Assembly: GCA_009841635.1 (NCBI GenBank)
Contig: VXLJ01000003.1
Span: 62,001-126,000 of the forward strand
Direction of reading: 5' to 3'
From: Gammaproteobacteria bacterium
Lineage (GTDB): Bacteria > Pseudomonadota > Gammaproteobacteria > Pseudomonadales > Azotimanducaceae
DNA length: 64,000 nucleotides
Below, in pieces: positions 18,044-26,275 of the stretch. Both the position numbers and the translations under genes were made by a program. The notes under the pieces were generated by a model. The model was not told the DNA's origin and made no database searches. It saw only the letters and a list, made by a program, of their open reading frames with translations. Position 1 is the first letter of the stretch. Each line of letters starts with the position of its first letter.

Positions 18044-18805
18044 TCAGCTGCCAGCTACGCGACGCACCCTATCGTTCGTGCGCCAATCCGGGGGTGGCGA
18101 TTCACAGGTGTGGCTAGCGTAGTGCGTGGAGATCGATCGCCTGCATTCCGATGTGGTATTACGCCCAGACCCATGCACGAGCAAAGGGTGGAATAGCACG
18201 GTGTCGCCAGGGTTCATCTCAAGATGAACATGGTCGAGATCATGCTTGTCTTCGACCCCGTAAAACGCGAAATTCACAAATTCCCAATCGGGCATTTCAT
18301 GTGCGAGCAACCCCAACCGATGGGATTTAGGCACGACGGCCAGACACCCATTGGCGCGCGTACAAGGTGAAATCGCAGTCCAGGCTGCGACGATCCTATC
18401 GGCGGGACGCATCCGAAAATAACGCAAATCCTGATGCAATGGATGTCGCCCATCCACCTCAGGTGGCTTGTTGAACACGTTGGTCACCAACGAGTACAAA
18501 TCTTCACCGATGAGGTCCTTCGCAACCTCAACGAGCTTCGGATGTTCTACATATGAGTAAAAGCCTGGATCGTCCTCAAAATTTAGAAGTTTGTTTATGC
18601 CAAGGATGGCCGTAGTTGGTTGCACGGCACCTTTTGCGACCATCACATCCTTCATTAGGACCATGCCACGCGCGCTGGGTAGCTTGCCAGTAACCACGTC
18701 GATAAATCGATGGCTCCAGCCCTGTAGCTCCGCTTGAGAAAAAAGCGCAGGAACTACAAGAAAACCTTCCTCTCGATACTGCGCGATTTGTGATGCACTA
18801 AGCAA
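18044..18805 (-). CDS. Phytanoyl-CoA dioxygenase (PhyH) family protein
   Basis: This is a predicted Fe(II)/2-oxoglutarate-dependent oxygenase of 253 residues. The iron facial triad is visible as HQD in LHQDLRYFR and a distal His in LVHGSGRNTT. The Arg in RRSIST probably binds 2-oxoglutarate. The strands around LAVVPKSHR and PGDTVLFHPLL fit the PhyH double-stranded beta-helix. It converges on the LLM gene, with stops 2 bases apart. The substrate is unknown; the family includes hydroxylases of lipids and small metabolites. Confidence 0.86.
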   Translation of the reverse strand: MLSASQIAQYREEGFLVVPALFSQAELQGWSHRFIDVVTGKLPSARGMVLMKDVMVAKGAVQPTTAILGINKLLNFEDDPGFYSYVEHPKLVEVAKDLIGEDLYSLVTNVFNKPPEVDGRHPLHQDLRYFRMRPADRIVAAWTAISPCTRANGCLAVVPKSHRLGLLAHEMPDWEFVNFAFYGVEDKHDLDHVHLEMNPGDTVLFHPLLVHGSGRNTTSECRRSISTHYASHTCESPPPDWRTNDRVRRVAGS

Positions 18806-18944
18806 TCAAAACTTCCAGCATGCAACTTGTCTAATATTTGAAGATACTATCCATGCGAATGGTCAAGAGCAACGTTCCGATTGCATTGGAATTGATATTG
18901 TCGTCGTTCGATTGACCGCTGAATTGAAGAGATTTCTGTTTTTG

Positions 18945-19625
18945 ATGAGTGCTCACTCAAATATCGTTCGTATCGCAGCAGTTGGGAGCTTTTTATTGCT
19001 GTTAATTGGTTGCGCCTCTCAGATTAGAGATGACGATATCAGTCTACAACCGGTTCTGGAGACAGGAGGCACTCGTTCCAGTGCTTCCTCTTCGGACCAC
19101 GCACCTCCTACGGTACGCGAAGCAGAAGAAAACGCGACGCTCATACGTCTGTTTGCAAAGATGGATGAACTGGTTGAGCAACAGGCACCCAAGGTCCAAG
19201 CAAAGTTATGTCTTTCGGAATCTAACCAAACGGGGGACGCGTCTTCGTGCCAACCGAATCAACCGAATCAAGCGAATCAAGCGAATCAAGCAATTCAATC
19301 GAATCAGGCGAACCAAGGAAACCAAACAAAGGAAACACCTTCAACTACCAAGCCTACAGCAGCTCAAGCTACAACCCAAACTGGTGTTGTTAATACAAAC
19401 ACAACTGCCGAGCTAAATAAACCCACCTCTAGGCTTGCCAAACTGGCCCAGACCTTGAATCAAAAGGAAACGGGTAATGACGTTTTGCAGCAAGTCGGTG
19501 GTAATGAGCTGGTACTCGACGATTACGCGAAAACCTTACACGAAGCTTACAAGCAAGAAACCGATCCGACTCTGAAGCAAGCATTGTTAGAAAGCCTCGA
19601 TGCGTATTTAGAGGGCCAAAAATGA
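18945..19625 (+). CDS. Q/N-rich repeat lipoprotein, first gene of the vWA/TolQ-like operon
   Basis: I do not recognise this 226-residue protein. From the ATG at 18945 it has a lipoprotein signal (VGSFLLLLIGCAS, lipobox Cys23). A low-complexity Asn/Gln/Ala repeat follows at about residues 103-127, then a Thr-rich linker and a helical C-terminal region (LNQKETGNDVLQQVGGNELVLDD). The frame is also open to a TTG at 18912. It heads an eight-gene operon and overlaps the next gene by 4 bases (ATGA). By position it may be an outer-membrane-anchored component of the system; that is inference. Confidence 0.7.
   Translation: MSAHSNIVRIAAVGSFLLLLIGCASQIRDDDISLQPVLETGGTRSSASSSDHAPPTVREAEENATLIRLFAKMDELVEQQAPKVQAKLCLSESNQTGDASSCQPNQPNQANQANQAIQSNQANQGNQTKETPSTTKPTAAQATTQTGVVNTNTTAELNKPTSRLAKLAQTLNQKETGNDVLQQVGGNELVLDDYAKTLHEAYKQETDPTLKQALLESLDAYLEGQK
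19251..19323 (+). repeat. Short tandem repeat encoding Asn-Gln-Ala units
   Basis: A 9-base unit close to AATCAAGCG recurs with small changes about eight times and encodes repeated NQ(A/P/G) tripeptides. Arrays of this sort can gain or lose units, and a 9-base unit keeps the frame. Confidence 0.75.
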
Positions 19626-20929
19626 TGAAGCAAAGTCGCTTACTCATGCTAGCTCAGACCATCGCAATGATGAGTTTGCTGAGCCTCTGCGCACAAATCG
19701 TTGCTGTACCAGTGGGTCCAACGCCGCCGCAAGATCGAGCAAAGGTGCGTAACGATGTAGGGCCGTCATTTCCGCAACTGTCTATCCCGCCACTTCATTT
19801 TGCGGTTGTCGTGTTTGACCCGCAAATTGATGAAAACAGTCGGAGCTTAGAAGATGACGGAGTCTGGCCCGAAGTGCGAAAAACGGAAAGCATGCGGTCG
19901 GCGCATCGTGTCAAAGAAGCCATTGAACGTCTAAACCAGTTCGATAGCGTTGCCGTTGCACCTTCGACCCAGGTGAGCGCAGATCTCTATCTGCGCGGAC
20001 ATATAGAACGGTCGACCTCGGAAATCATGCGAATCCGTTGGAATCTAATCGACGCGCGAGGCGTTACATGGGTTCCTTCGAAATCCTCCGATCATCGCGT
20101 CGAACTTGGTTGGCACAAACGTTTTTACACACCAGGTAAAGATGCTTTTCAGCCTTTGTGGAATGAAATCGCGAATGACGTGCACGCAGCACTGAAAAAA
20201 AGAGCAGCCAAGCATGTCTCGATAACGCGTAAGAACAGTTCGCGTATACGACGTGGCAAAGCTCCAAGATTGTCAGAGCTCGACCAAATTGCTGAAACGC
20301 GCGACTTGGTGCTTGCCCGTTTCTTTGCGCCAGAACTCTACGGTGACACGCTTCGCTTGACCAATAAGAATCAATGGCAAATTTCGTATATTCCTGATAA
20401 AAAAACAGAAGAATGGTTACGCGTGCAGGCGTTTGCAAAGAAAGACCAAGATCTCGCCAACGTGTACGACGTTCAATACGGCATGTTTTTTGAAAGCGCT
20501 AATCCAGTCTACGAAAAATGGTTGAATGACGTTTACCCATATGCCCGCGAAATGCGTTTGGAAAAACGGCGCTACCGCATCGAACAGACCGTCGGTGGAT
20601 TGGTATTGCTAGCAACTGCGGCGGCCGCAGCTGGCGCTGGATCGGCCGAAGCCTCAAGCGAAGCACTCAAGGTTGGGGCGGCACTCGGTGGTGGATTGCT
20701 CATTAAGAGTCTCTTCGATCGTGCCGACTTTAAAGACAATAGCGCTAAGTTTGATGAGCTATCAAAAAACTACCACGACAGTTTTCAACCTATGAATTTG
20801 GTCGTACAAGGTGAGACCGTCACCTTACAAGGCAAAGCCGATTCCCAGTTCACGCAATGGCGTGCGTTCTTGCACGATTTCTATCGCCAAGAGCAAGCTG
20901 ACACGTATGCTATTGAAATCATCCAATAG
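19622..20929 (+). CDS. Exported protein of unknown function, second gene of the operon
   Basis: I do not recognise this 435-residue protein. It has an N-terminal signal peptide (LAQTIAMMSLLSLCAQIVAV). An alpha/beta-looking region then resembles periplasmic or outer-membrane assembly proteins in flavour (LHFAVVVFDPQ, ADLYLRGHIERST), and a basic patch follows (KKRAAKHVSITRKNSSRIRR). A Gly/Ala-rich hydrophobic stretch lies around residues 322-362 (GGLVLLATAAAAAGAGSA, then GAALGGGLLIKSLF), which could be a membrane-inserted glycine-zipper-like hairpin. Its start overlaps the lipoprotein stop (ATGA). Location is probably periplasm or outer membrane. Confidence 0.72.
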   Translation: MMKQSRLLMLAQTIAMMSLLSLCAQIVAVPVGPTPPQDRAKVRNDVGPSFPQLSIPPLHFAVVVFDPQIDENSRSLEDDGVWPEVRKTESMRSAHRVKEAIERLNQFDSVAVAPSTQVSADLYLRGHIERSTSEIMRIRWNLIDARGVTWVPSKSSDHRVELGWHKRFYTPGKDAFQPLWNEIANDVHAALKKRAAKHVSITRKNSSRIRRGKAPRLSELDQIAETRDLVLARFFAPELYGDTLRLTNKNQWQISYIPDKKTEEWLRVQAFAKKDQDLANVYDVQYGMFFESANPVYEKWLNDVYPYAREMRLEKRRYRIEQTVGGLVLLATAAAAAGAGSAEASSEALKVGAALGGGLLIKSLFDRADFKDNSAKFDELSKNYHDSFQPMNLVVQGETVTLQGKADSQFTQWRAFLHDFYRQEQADTYAIEIIQ

Positions 20930-20981
20930 CAAGTCAGCATTCATTTGAGGTCCAAGCGTCCACGTTTCTAACGAGTAAGGT

Positions 20982-21971
20982 TTGTTGCGAGTCGATTTTT
21001 TAGCTAACCGTACTCTGCTGACCGTACATTGTTTGACGTTGATCCTAGCTTCACCAACCCTAATCGCGACGCCTGCGGTGAAGCAAATCGAGCTTCGACT
21101 AGACGTACAGTTCACCTCGGCCAATACTTCGAATCGCTCGCCCGATTTATCTCGCAACTCATTAGCAGCCAGTTCTGGGTTCAATGGAAATCTGAACACG
21201 CCATTGATGCTACTAGCCGCCAACGAATCCTCAAGCCAGCCAAACACAATCCCTGAAACGAAACGTGAAGCCGTTAAACCAAAACGATCGTTCAATGACT
21301 TGATGACATCGGCCCATCGATATGTAGAAGCAGAAGAATGGGCCAAAGCCAAGCACGAGCTAACACTAGCATTGCAGCATAACCCCAAATCTACTGCGGC
21401 TCAGGAACTTCTAGAAACTACTAATGCAGAACTCGCTAAAGTACAAAACCGCCGGAGTTCAGCGGCCTTTAAGGCGGCTGTCGCGGCAGAGGATTGGGTC
21501 AAGGCGAACCAGCTTGCTAGTGATTTGAATCAACCTAACTCAACACAAACGATCGAGATTAGGCGTAGCAATCAGCTCGCGGACATCGAACTATCTGTAG
21601 ATAGGCTACTGGCGAATCCCTCCCAAATGGCGCGTCCTTCGGCACAACGCGAATTCAAGCAGATCACCGCTTCGCTCACGAACATTGATCCTGGGCGAAG
21701 AATTGCCGCAAAGTACCAAGAGTTGGCGTCAGCAAACCAGCATTGGACGACACCGGTGACAATTGTTGTGCAGTCAGATCGACGAACCAACGTGATCATT
21801 CAGCCAGGCCAGACGCTAGGTAAATTTCGTGAGAAGCGATTGAAGCTTATGCCGGGAGAGTATCAACTAATAGGTCGCCGCCAAGGATTTCACGAAGTGC
21901 GACACGAACTGGTATTGCAACCCGGGCAAGAAGAAAGGACTTACCAAATTCGCGCGGACATGCGGTTTTAA
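20982..21971 (+). CDS. Exported TPR-like protein with PEGA-like C-terminus, third gene of the operon
   Basis: The 329-residue product has no well-known relative that I can name. It appears to start at one of two adjacent TTG codons (20982/20985) just after a TAAGG element. No ATG gives the signal-like segment LLTVHCLTLILASPTLIATPA. A helical repeat region follows (about residues 106-200; AHRYVEAEEWAKAKHELTLAL and ALQHNPKST are typical TPR wording). The C-terminus (RLKLMPGEYQLIGRRQGF) resembles a PEGA-type beta domain. It lies 52 bases after its upstream neighbour and 33 before the next. Confidence 0.68.
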   Translation: MLRVDFLANRTLLTVHCLTLILASPTLIATPAVKQIELRLDVQFTSANTSNRSPDLSRNSLAASSGFNGNLNTPLMLLAANESSSQPNTIPETKREAVKPKRSFNDLMTSAHRYVEAEEWAKAKHELTLALQHNPKSTAAQELLETTNAELAKVQNRRSSAAFKAAVAAEDWVKANQLASDLNQPNSTQTIEIRRSNQLADIELSVDRLLANPSQMARPSAQREFKQITASLTNIDPGRRIAAKYQELASANQHWTTPVTIVVQSDRRTNVIIQPGQTLGKFREKRLKLMPGEYQLIGRRQGFHEVRHELVLQPGQEERTYQIRADMRF

Positions 21972-22004
21972 GCAATCCGCAACCAACGTAGTCGGCTAGG
22001 TTAA

Positions 22005-24008
22005 GTGAACAACCAACCAAATCATCGGGACTCGACCGAAACACCGATCAAGACGTCTTCGCGCCGGTCAAGGACGCAGCGCACCGTGAGTGCATTGATC
22101 TCAACACTGGTCGCGGTGTGCGGTGCCTTATTGATGCTCGCATTTTTTAGTTTGGACGTCTTTACCTACTCAGTTGGCCCACCTGAAATCGTAGATTCTC
22201 ACGACCTCGCACAAATAGACGGCACTGCATTTGCCATGGGAAACCGCGTCTTAGTTTTCTCGGAGCAAGCAGCTTTCACTATCTCTCACCCTGGTTATAG
22301 GAGTGAAGATGTTGAGTTTTTAAAAACATCGAATTCACGCGCTACACATGTTGAACTCACGCCTTTGCCCGGTTACATAACAGTTTTGGTAACTGATGAA
22401 TTTGCAGTTTCTATAGCAATCAACGGAATTCCGCGCCAACCACTCGAAGAAATCGAGTTAGCGAAAGGTATGCATGTGGTGGCGTTGCTTAGAGGTGAGA
22501 CCGAACTGACGAGCAAGCGCATAGAAATCGAAGGCTTCGGTCAAAAGCAAACTATTGGGTTCGACTTAGCTAACTATCAATCGTTTCTAAGCGTCGCAAC
22601 GGATCCCGCTTGGGCGATTATTGAGTTGAATGGCGTACAGGTAGGTCGCGGCCGATTTCAGGGAGGCGTGCCCACTGGCCCAGGCGAAGTTCGGATTTCC
22701 AATCCTGGCTACGAACCTGTAACCATTCCCATCTCGTCGGTGGTGCCACAAGACTTTCAGCTCGGCACAATAGAACTCACACCATCTCCCGTATCTTTAG
22801 AAATAACGACAAACCCCAAGCATGCGTCTATCTTGCTAGATGGGGAATTCGCTGGTGAAAGTGACATGTCGATCACACTCCAACCACGAAGCACGTACGA
22901 GCTGGTCGTGAAAAAACCAGGCTATCGCGAACATCGTGCAGTCATTCAACCTGAAATTGGCAAAAACATCCCCCTGCTTATCGATTTTGAACAAGAGACC
23001 ATCGCGATCGCCGCAAGTGTCCAACCTACGGGCACGTTGTACGTAAATGGCATACTGAAGGGCGAAGCGCCGCAGACGTTAACCGTTTACTCTGGCGACA
23101 CGATTGAAGCAAGGGCAGAAGGGCTCAAAACGCGCTCGCATACGGTGGATCACAGAGAGGGGCGCGAACAATCGCTCACATTTGAGTTGTTTACACCACC
23201 AATGCATGCATTTAGGTTCGCGGCCGACAAGGTCACGCCGACGGATGGCATCGACCTTTTGAAGTTTCCGCCGTTCGAATTTCAAAAGTTGATAGACCTC
23301 GACACGCGTGAGGTGATTACTATTGAGATGAAACGGCCGTTTTACTTGAGCACTACCGAAGTTACCAACGAAGCATATAAACGTTTTCGACCTTCGACGA
23401 GCGGCGCGAGCAAAGAACCCGTCACGGGAGTAACCTGGGCGGATGCGGTGAGATTCTGCAACTGGTTGAGTAAAGAAGCGAATCTCGAACCGTTTTACAC
23501 TGTCACACCACATGGAATCGTCAGTTCAGTCAATCGCGACTCGCTCGGCTACCGTTTGCCTACCGAAAGAGAGTGGGAGGCTGGTGCAAGTTACGATTGG
23601 AAAGCTAAACGAGTACTCGAGCCTTTCGAATGGGGTTCAGCGCAGGTTGCACCGCTCGAATACGCCAATCTCGCCGGCAATGAACTGGTCGGATCCGGAG
23701 CTAAATTTTTAGAGTCTTTTACAGACAATCACGTTAGCCTTGCGCCCGTTGCTTCGTACAAACCAAACTTTAACGGGCTATACGATCTAACGGGTAATGT
23801 GGTGGAGTGGGTCCACGACTACTATGTGGCAGTACGTGAAACTCGCGCCTTACCCGATTACCTCGGCCCTCGCACTGGTTTTGTCAATGTTGTGAAAGGA
23901 TCTAGCTTCCAAACTGACGAGTTAGACAAGGTCGCCATACACCATCGGGACTTTGAGTTGGGGAAAAGAGCCAATATTGGTTTTCGAGTGGCTCGATGGA
24001 TTTACTAA
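22005..24008 (+). CDS. Membrane protein with PEGA repeats and SUMF1/FGE-type domain
   Basis: This 667-residue protein starts at GTG after an AGG element. It has one N-terminal membrane helix (about residues 27-51, LISTLVAVCGALLMLAFFSL) and then several PEGA-like beta repeats to about residue 375 (for example ASILLDGEFAGES and GTLYVNGILKGEAP). The C-terminal SUMF1/formylglycine-generating-enzyme domain starts at about residue 440 (YLSTTEVTNEAYKRF, GYRLPTEREWEAGA, LTGNVVEWVHDYY, NIGFRVARW). The segment that carries the two active-site cysteines in true FGE reads KGSSFQTDELDKVAIHHRDF and has no Cys. Formylglycine formation is therefore unlikely, and a binding or structural role is more plausible. 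Confidence 0.85.
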   Translation: MNNQPNHRDSTETPIKTSSRRSRTQRTVSALISTLVAVCGALLMLAFFSLDVFTYSVGPPEIVDSHDLAQIDGTAFAMGNRVLVFSEQAAFTISHPGYRSEDVEFLKTSNSRATHVELTPLPGYITVLVTDEFAVSIAINGIPRQPLEEIELAKGMHVVALLRGETELTSKRIEIEGFGQKQTIGFDLANYQSFLSVATDPAWAIIELNGVQVGRGRFQGGVPTGPGEVRISNPGYEPVTIPISSVVPQDFQLGTIELTPSPVSLEITTNPKHASILLDGEFAGESDMSITLQPRSTYELVVKKPGYREHRAVIQPEIGKNIPLLIDFEQETIAIAASVQPTGTLYVNGILKGEAPQTLTVYSGDTIEARAEGLKTRSHTVDHREGREQSLTFELFTPPMHAFRFAADKVTPTDGIDLLKFPPFEFQKLIDLDTREVITIEMKRPFYLSTTEVTNEAYKRFRPSTSGASKEPVTGVTWADAVRFCNWLSKEANLEPFYTVTPHGIVSSVNRDSLGYRLPTEREWEAGASYDWKAKRVLEPFEWGSAQVAPLEYANLAGNELVGSGAKFLESFTDNHVSLAPVASYKPNFNGLYDLTGNVVEWVHDYYVAVRETRALPDYLGPRTGFVNVVKGSSFQTDELDKVAIHHRDFELGKRANIGFRVARWIY

Positions 24009-24277
24009 AGAAACTCTCGATTTTTTTGCTGTTCGCAATCTACAGCTGGCAGGCCTGCATTGCTGAAGACGATGATGCTGAGGCACAAACTGAAAAATCG
24101 TCCCCAGCATCAGTTGCAAACGAAACCGAGCAAGAATCGACCACTGGTGACGCGCAGCCAGCCAAAGAAACAACTGATTCACAGAAACAAACTACACAAG
24201 AAAAGGAACTTGCCCCTTTGAAACTCACTCAGCGAGTGCGTGCTAACGCAAACATCGACCTGCCTAAAGACATATAG
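23996..24277 (+). CDS. Small exported acidic protein in the vWA/TolQ-like operon
   Basis: A 93-residue protein with a signal peptide (KKLSIFLLFAIYSWQACIA) and a short acidic, Thr/Gln/Glu-rich low-complexity body; no domain is recognised. The Cys in WQACIAED could be a lipidation or processing site, but the context is not a convincing lipobox. Its ATG overlaps the end of the PEGA/FGE gene by 13 bases, and the next gene begins 20 bases later. Retention in the middle of a compact operon argues that it is real. It may be a periplasmic linker or accessory subunit; this is inference. Confidence 0.65.
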   Translation: MDLLKKLSIFLLFAIYSWQACIAEDDDAEAQTEKSSPASVANETEQESTTGDAQPAKETTDSQKQTTQEKELAPLKLTQRVRANANIDLPKDI

Positions 24278-24297
24278 ACCGTCGGAGCACCCTACCA

Positions 24298-25149
24298 ATG
24301 CGAAGGCTCGCGAATTTCGCTTCGAACAACCGTATTGTCGTCGACGTGCTGGGACTCATCATCGCCAGCATCGTGGTGCACAGCGTCTACATGTTTTGGA
24401 TTGATCCCAGTGCCATACAGTTGCTTTTCGAAGCAAAGGAGCTGGGTGAACCACCACCACGAGCTTTAGCCGTCATCCTGAAGGATCCTGAGCAAGAAAT
24501 TTGCATCATCCTAAGTCTGTGGTGCTTGTGGTTATGGGTACTGCGCTACCAGATATTTATGGACGAGGCTTACCTGCTGAAAGACGATTTCCTTGGCCTG
24601 CAGGACGTCACCTCCTTCAACGCCACAACGCTACACGAACTTAGACAGCAAGTTGCCGCTCATTTGCAGGCGGAACCGCATTTGCGCCTGCTTAGCCCAG
24701 TTGAAGCGGCATTGAATACATTAGAGGCTCACGGTCCTGCGACTCAATTTAAAGAAGCGGGAGACTTGGGAACTGCATCCTGCGATATGCACCTTGAACA
24801 GCTAGACGCGAAATTGAACTTAAACAAATACATCCTCTGGGCAATCCCATCCTTAGGCTTTCTTGGCACGGTGCGAGGTATCGGCGAAGCCCTCGTTCGG
24901 GCGGACGAAGCGTTAGCAGGTGATATAACCGGCGTCGCTAGCAGTTTAGGTGTCGCATTCAACTCGACCTTCTGCGCGTTGTTTCTCAGCTTGATCCTTA
25001 TGGCGGTTTCGTACGTGTTTCAAGGCCGTGAAGAGAAACTAGTCGGCGACTTCAAGCAGTTCATCGCGACGGACTTAATCGGCAAACTAAGTCAACTGTC
25101 GCGCGCACGAGATTCGACCGCACTCCCACCACCGAGCTATGAGTCGTAA
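24298..25149 (+). CDS. MotA/TolQ/ExbB-like proton-channel subunit
   Basis: This 283-residue inner-membrane protein belongs to the MotA/TolQ/ExbB superfamily, whose members form proton-driven stators with a TolR/ExbD/MotB partner. Hydrophobic helices lie at about residues 15-35, 66-85, 178-196 and 214-243. The family core is the pair of helices carrying IPSLGFLGTVRGIGEAL and VASSLGVAFNSTFCALFLSL, which parallels the TolQ LGLLGTVWGI and AEALIATAIGL segments. It is followed, with an 11-base overlap, by two genes whose products carry ExbD-like helices. Together they would make a complete stator unit. What the unit drives is unknown. Confidence 0.85.
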   Translation: MRRLANFASNNRIVVDVLGLIIASIVVHSVYMFWIDPSAIQLLFEAKELGEPPPRALAVILKDPEQEICIILSLWCLWLWVLRYQIFMDEAYLLKDDFLGLQDVTSFNATTLHELRQQVAAHLQAEPHLRLLSPVEAALNTLEAHGPATQFKEAGDLGTASCDMHLEQLDAKLNLNKYILWAIPSLGFLGTVRGIGEALVRADEALAGDITGVASSLGVAFNSTFCALFLSLILMAVSYVFQGREEKLVGDFKQFIATDLIGKLSQLSRARDSTALPPPSYES

Positions 25150-26275
25150 CACCAGACAACAATCTGTCGTCTCGTTCAGCCTCAGCTTTCTGGACATTCT
25201 TTGTTGTGGATTAGGCGCAGCTGTCTTGCTGTTGCTGATCGTTCGCTACGGTGAAACCATTGCAGAAACCGATGAGCAAGGCTTGTTGTTAGTGCAAGTG
25301 ACAGAAATACAACAGCAGATCGCCATCAAACAAGAGAAATTAACAGAACTTGAGCGCATCGCGGAAGCCATCCGCAGCCAAATCACGGCTAAGACCTCTG
25401 AGGAAGACGCCACATCGGCCGTTTCGCGGCTGCAAGCGCAGCACTTGTCGACTTTAGTTCAAGAGGTGCAGCGACAACGTGCTGCTTTAAATAAAGCAAG
25501 GCAACAACTCGCATCGGCCGCTGTAGCAAACCAACAAAAGGCGAAAGTTGCCACAGAACAATCGTCGCAGCAGCATTTAACTGGGTTGATGGTTAACAGT
25601 GACCGCGTGCTTGTTCTGTTAGACCGTTCAGCGAGCATGCTGAGCGACACGCTTGTTGAAATCATTCGCTTGCGAGCCTCGCCGATGCCTACCCGCGCAA
25701 ACGCAAAGAAATGGGTATCCGCGCGTGGCGCGGTAAAGTGGGTCGTTGACGAACTAGCAGATGGCGCATCCTACCAAGTACTTACCTTCAGCGATGAGAT
25801 ACACGACGCACGTGGCAAAGAGATCAAGGCGAACGTGGCGCCAGGATGGGAAGTCAAAAGTGCCGGCGGTTTGCCGAAAGAACAAATGGTTAATGCCATC
25901 GCGCAACGCCATCCCGATGGTCCGACAAATTTGAAAAGCGCGCTTGAAGCAGCATCGCGAATGCGGCCCTTACCCGCCCAAATCATGCTCATCACCGACG
26001 GCTACCCAACGATGCCGACGCAAGGCAGAATGCGACCGTTGCGAAACTGTCATACGTCCAGTGGGCGCTCGTCAATCTTGATTACACCTCAATGTCGATT
26101 GGAGGTGTTTAAAGATGCTAGGAGAATGGCCGAGAGAAGCCTGAAGCACGTGCGCATCGACGTTATTCTGCTGCCTCTCGAAGGGGATAGCAATTCGATT
26201 TATGGTTACTGGCATCTCGCTTCGCATTTTGGTGGGCGGTTGCTCACGCCGGCTCAAGGCTGGCCAACATCATGA
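25139..26275 (+). CDS. ExbD-like transmembrane helix fused to vWA domain, complete MIDAS
   Basis: A 378-residue protein. The N-terminal helix (SFLDILCCGLGAAVLLLLIV, about residues 16-35) has an Asp at the place where ExbD and TolR carry their proton-relay Asp. A coiled coil follows (about residues 50-145), then a periplasmic von Willebrand A domain (from about residue 155). The MIDAS metal site looks complete: DRSAS, a Thr in DGPTNL and an Asp in LITDGYP. The gene overlaps its TolQ-like neighbour by 11 bases and the next vWA gene by 4. The fusion suggests that proton flow is coupled to a metal-dependent adhesion or signalling domain; this is inference. Confidence 0.85.
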   Translation: MSRNTRQQSVVSFSLSFLDILCCGLGAAVLLLLIVRYGETIAETDEQGLLLVQVTEIQQQIAIKQEKLTELERIAEAIRSQITAKTSEEDATSAVSRLQAQHLSTLVQEVQRQRAALNKARQQLASAAVANQQKAKVATEQSSQQHLTGLMVNSDRVLVLLDRSASMLSDTLVEIIRLRASPMPTRANAKKWVSARGAVKWVVDELADGASYQVLTFSDEIHDARGKEIKANVAPGWEVKSAGGLPKEQMVNAIAQRHPDGPTNLKSALEAASRMRPLPAQIMLITDGYPTMPTQGRMRPLRNCHTSSGRSSILITPQCRLEVFKDARRMAERSLKHVRIDVILLPLEGDSNSIYGYWHLASHFGGRLLTPAQGWPTS

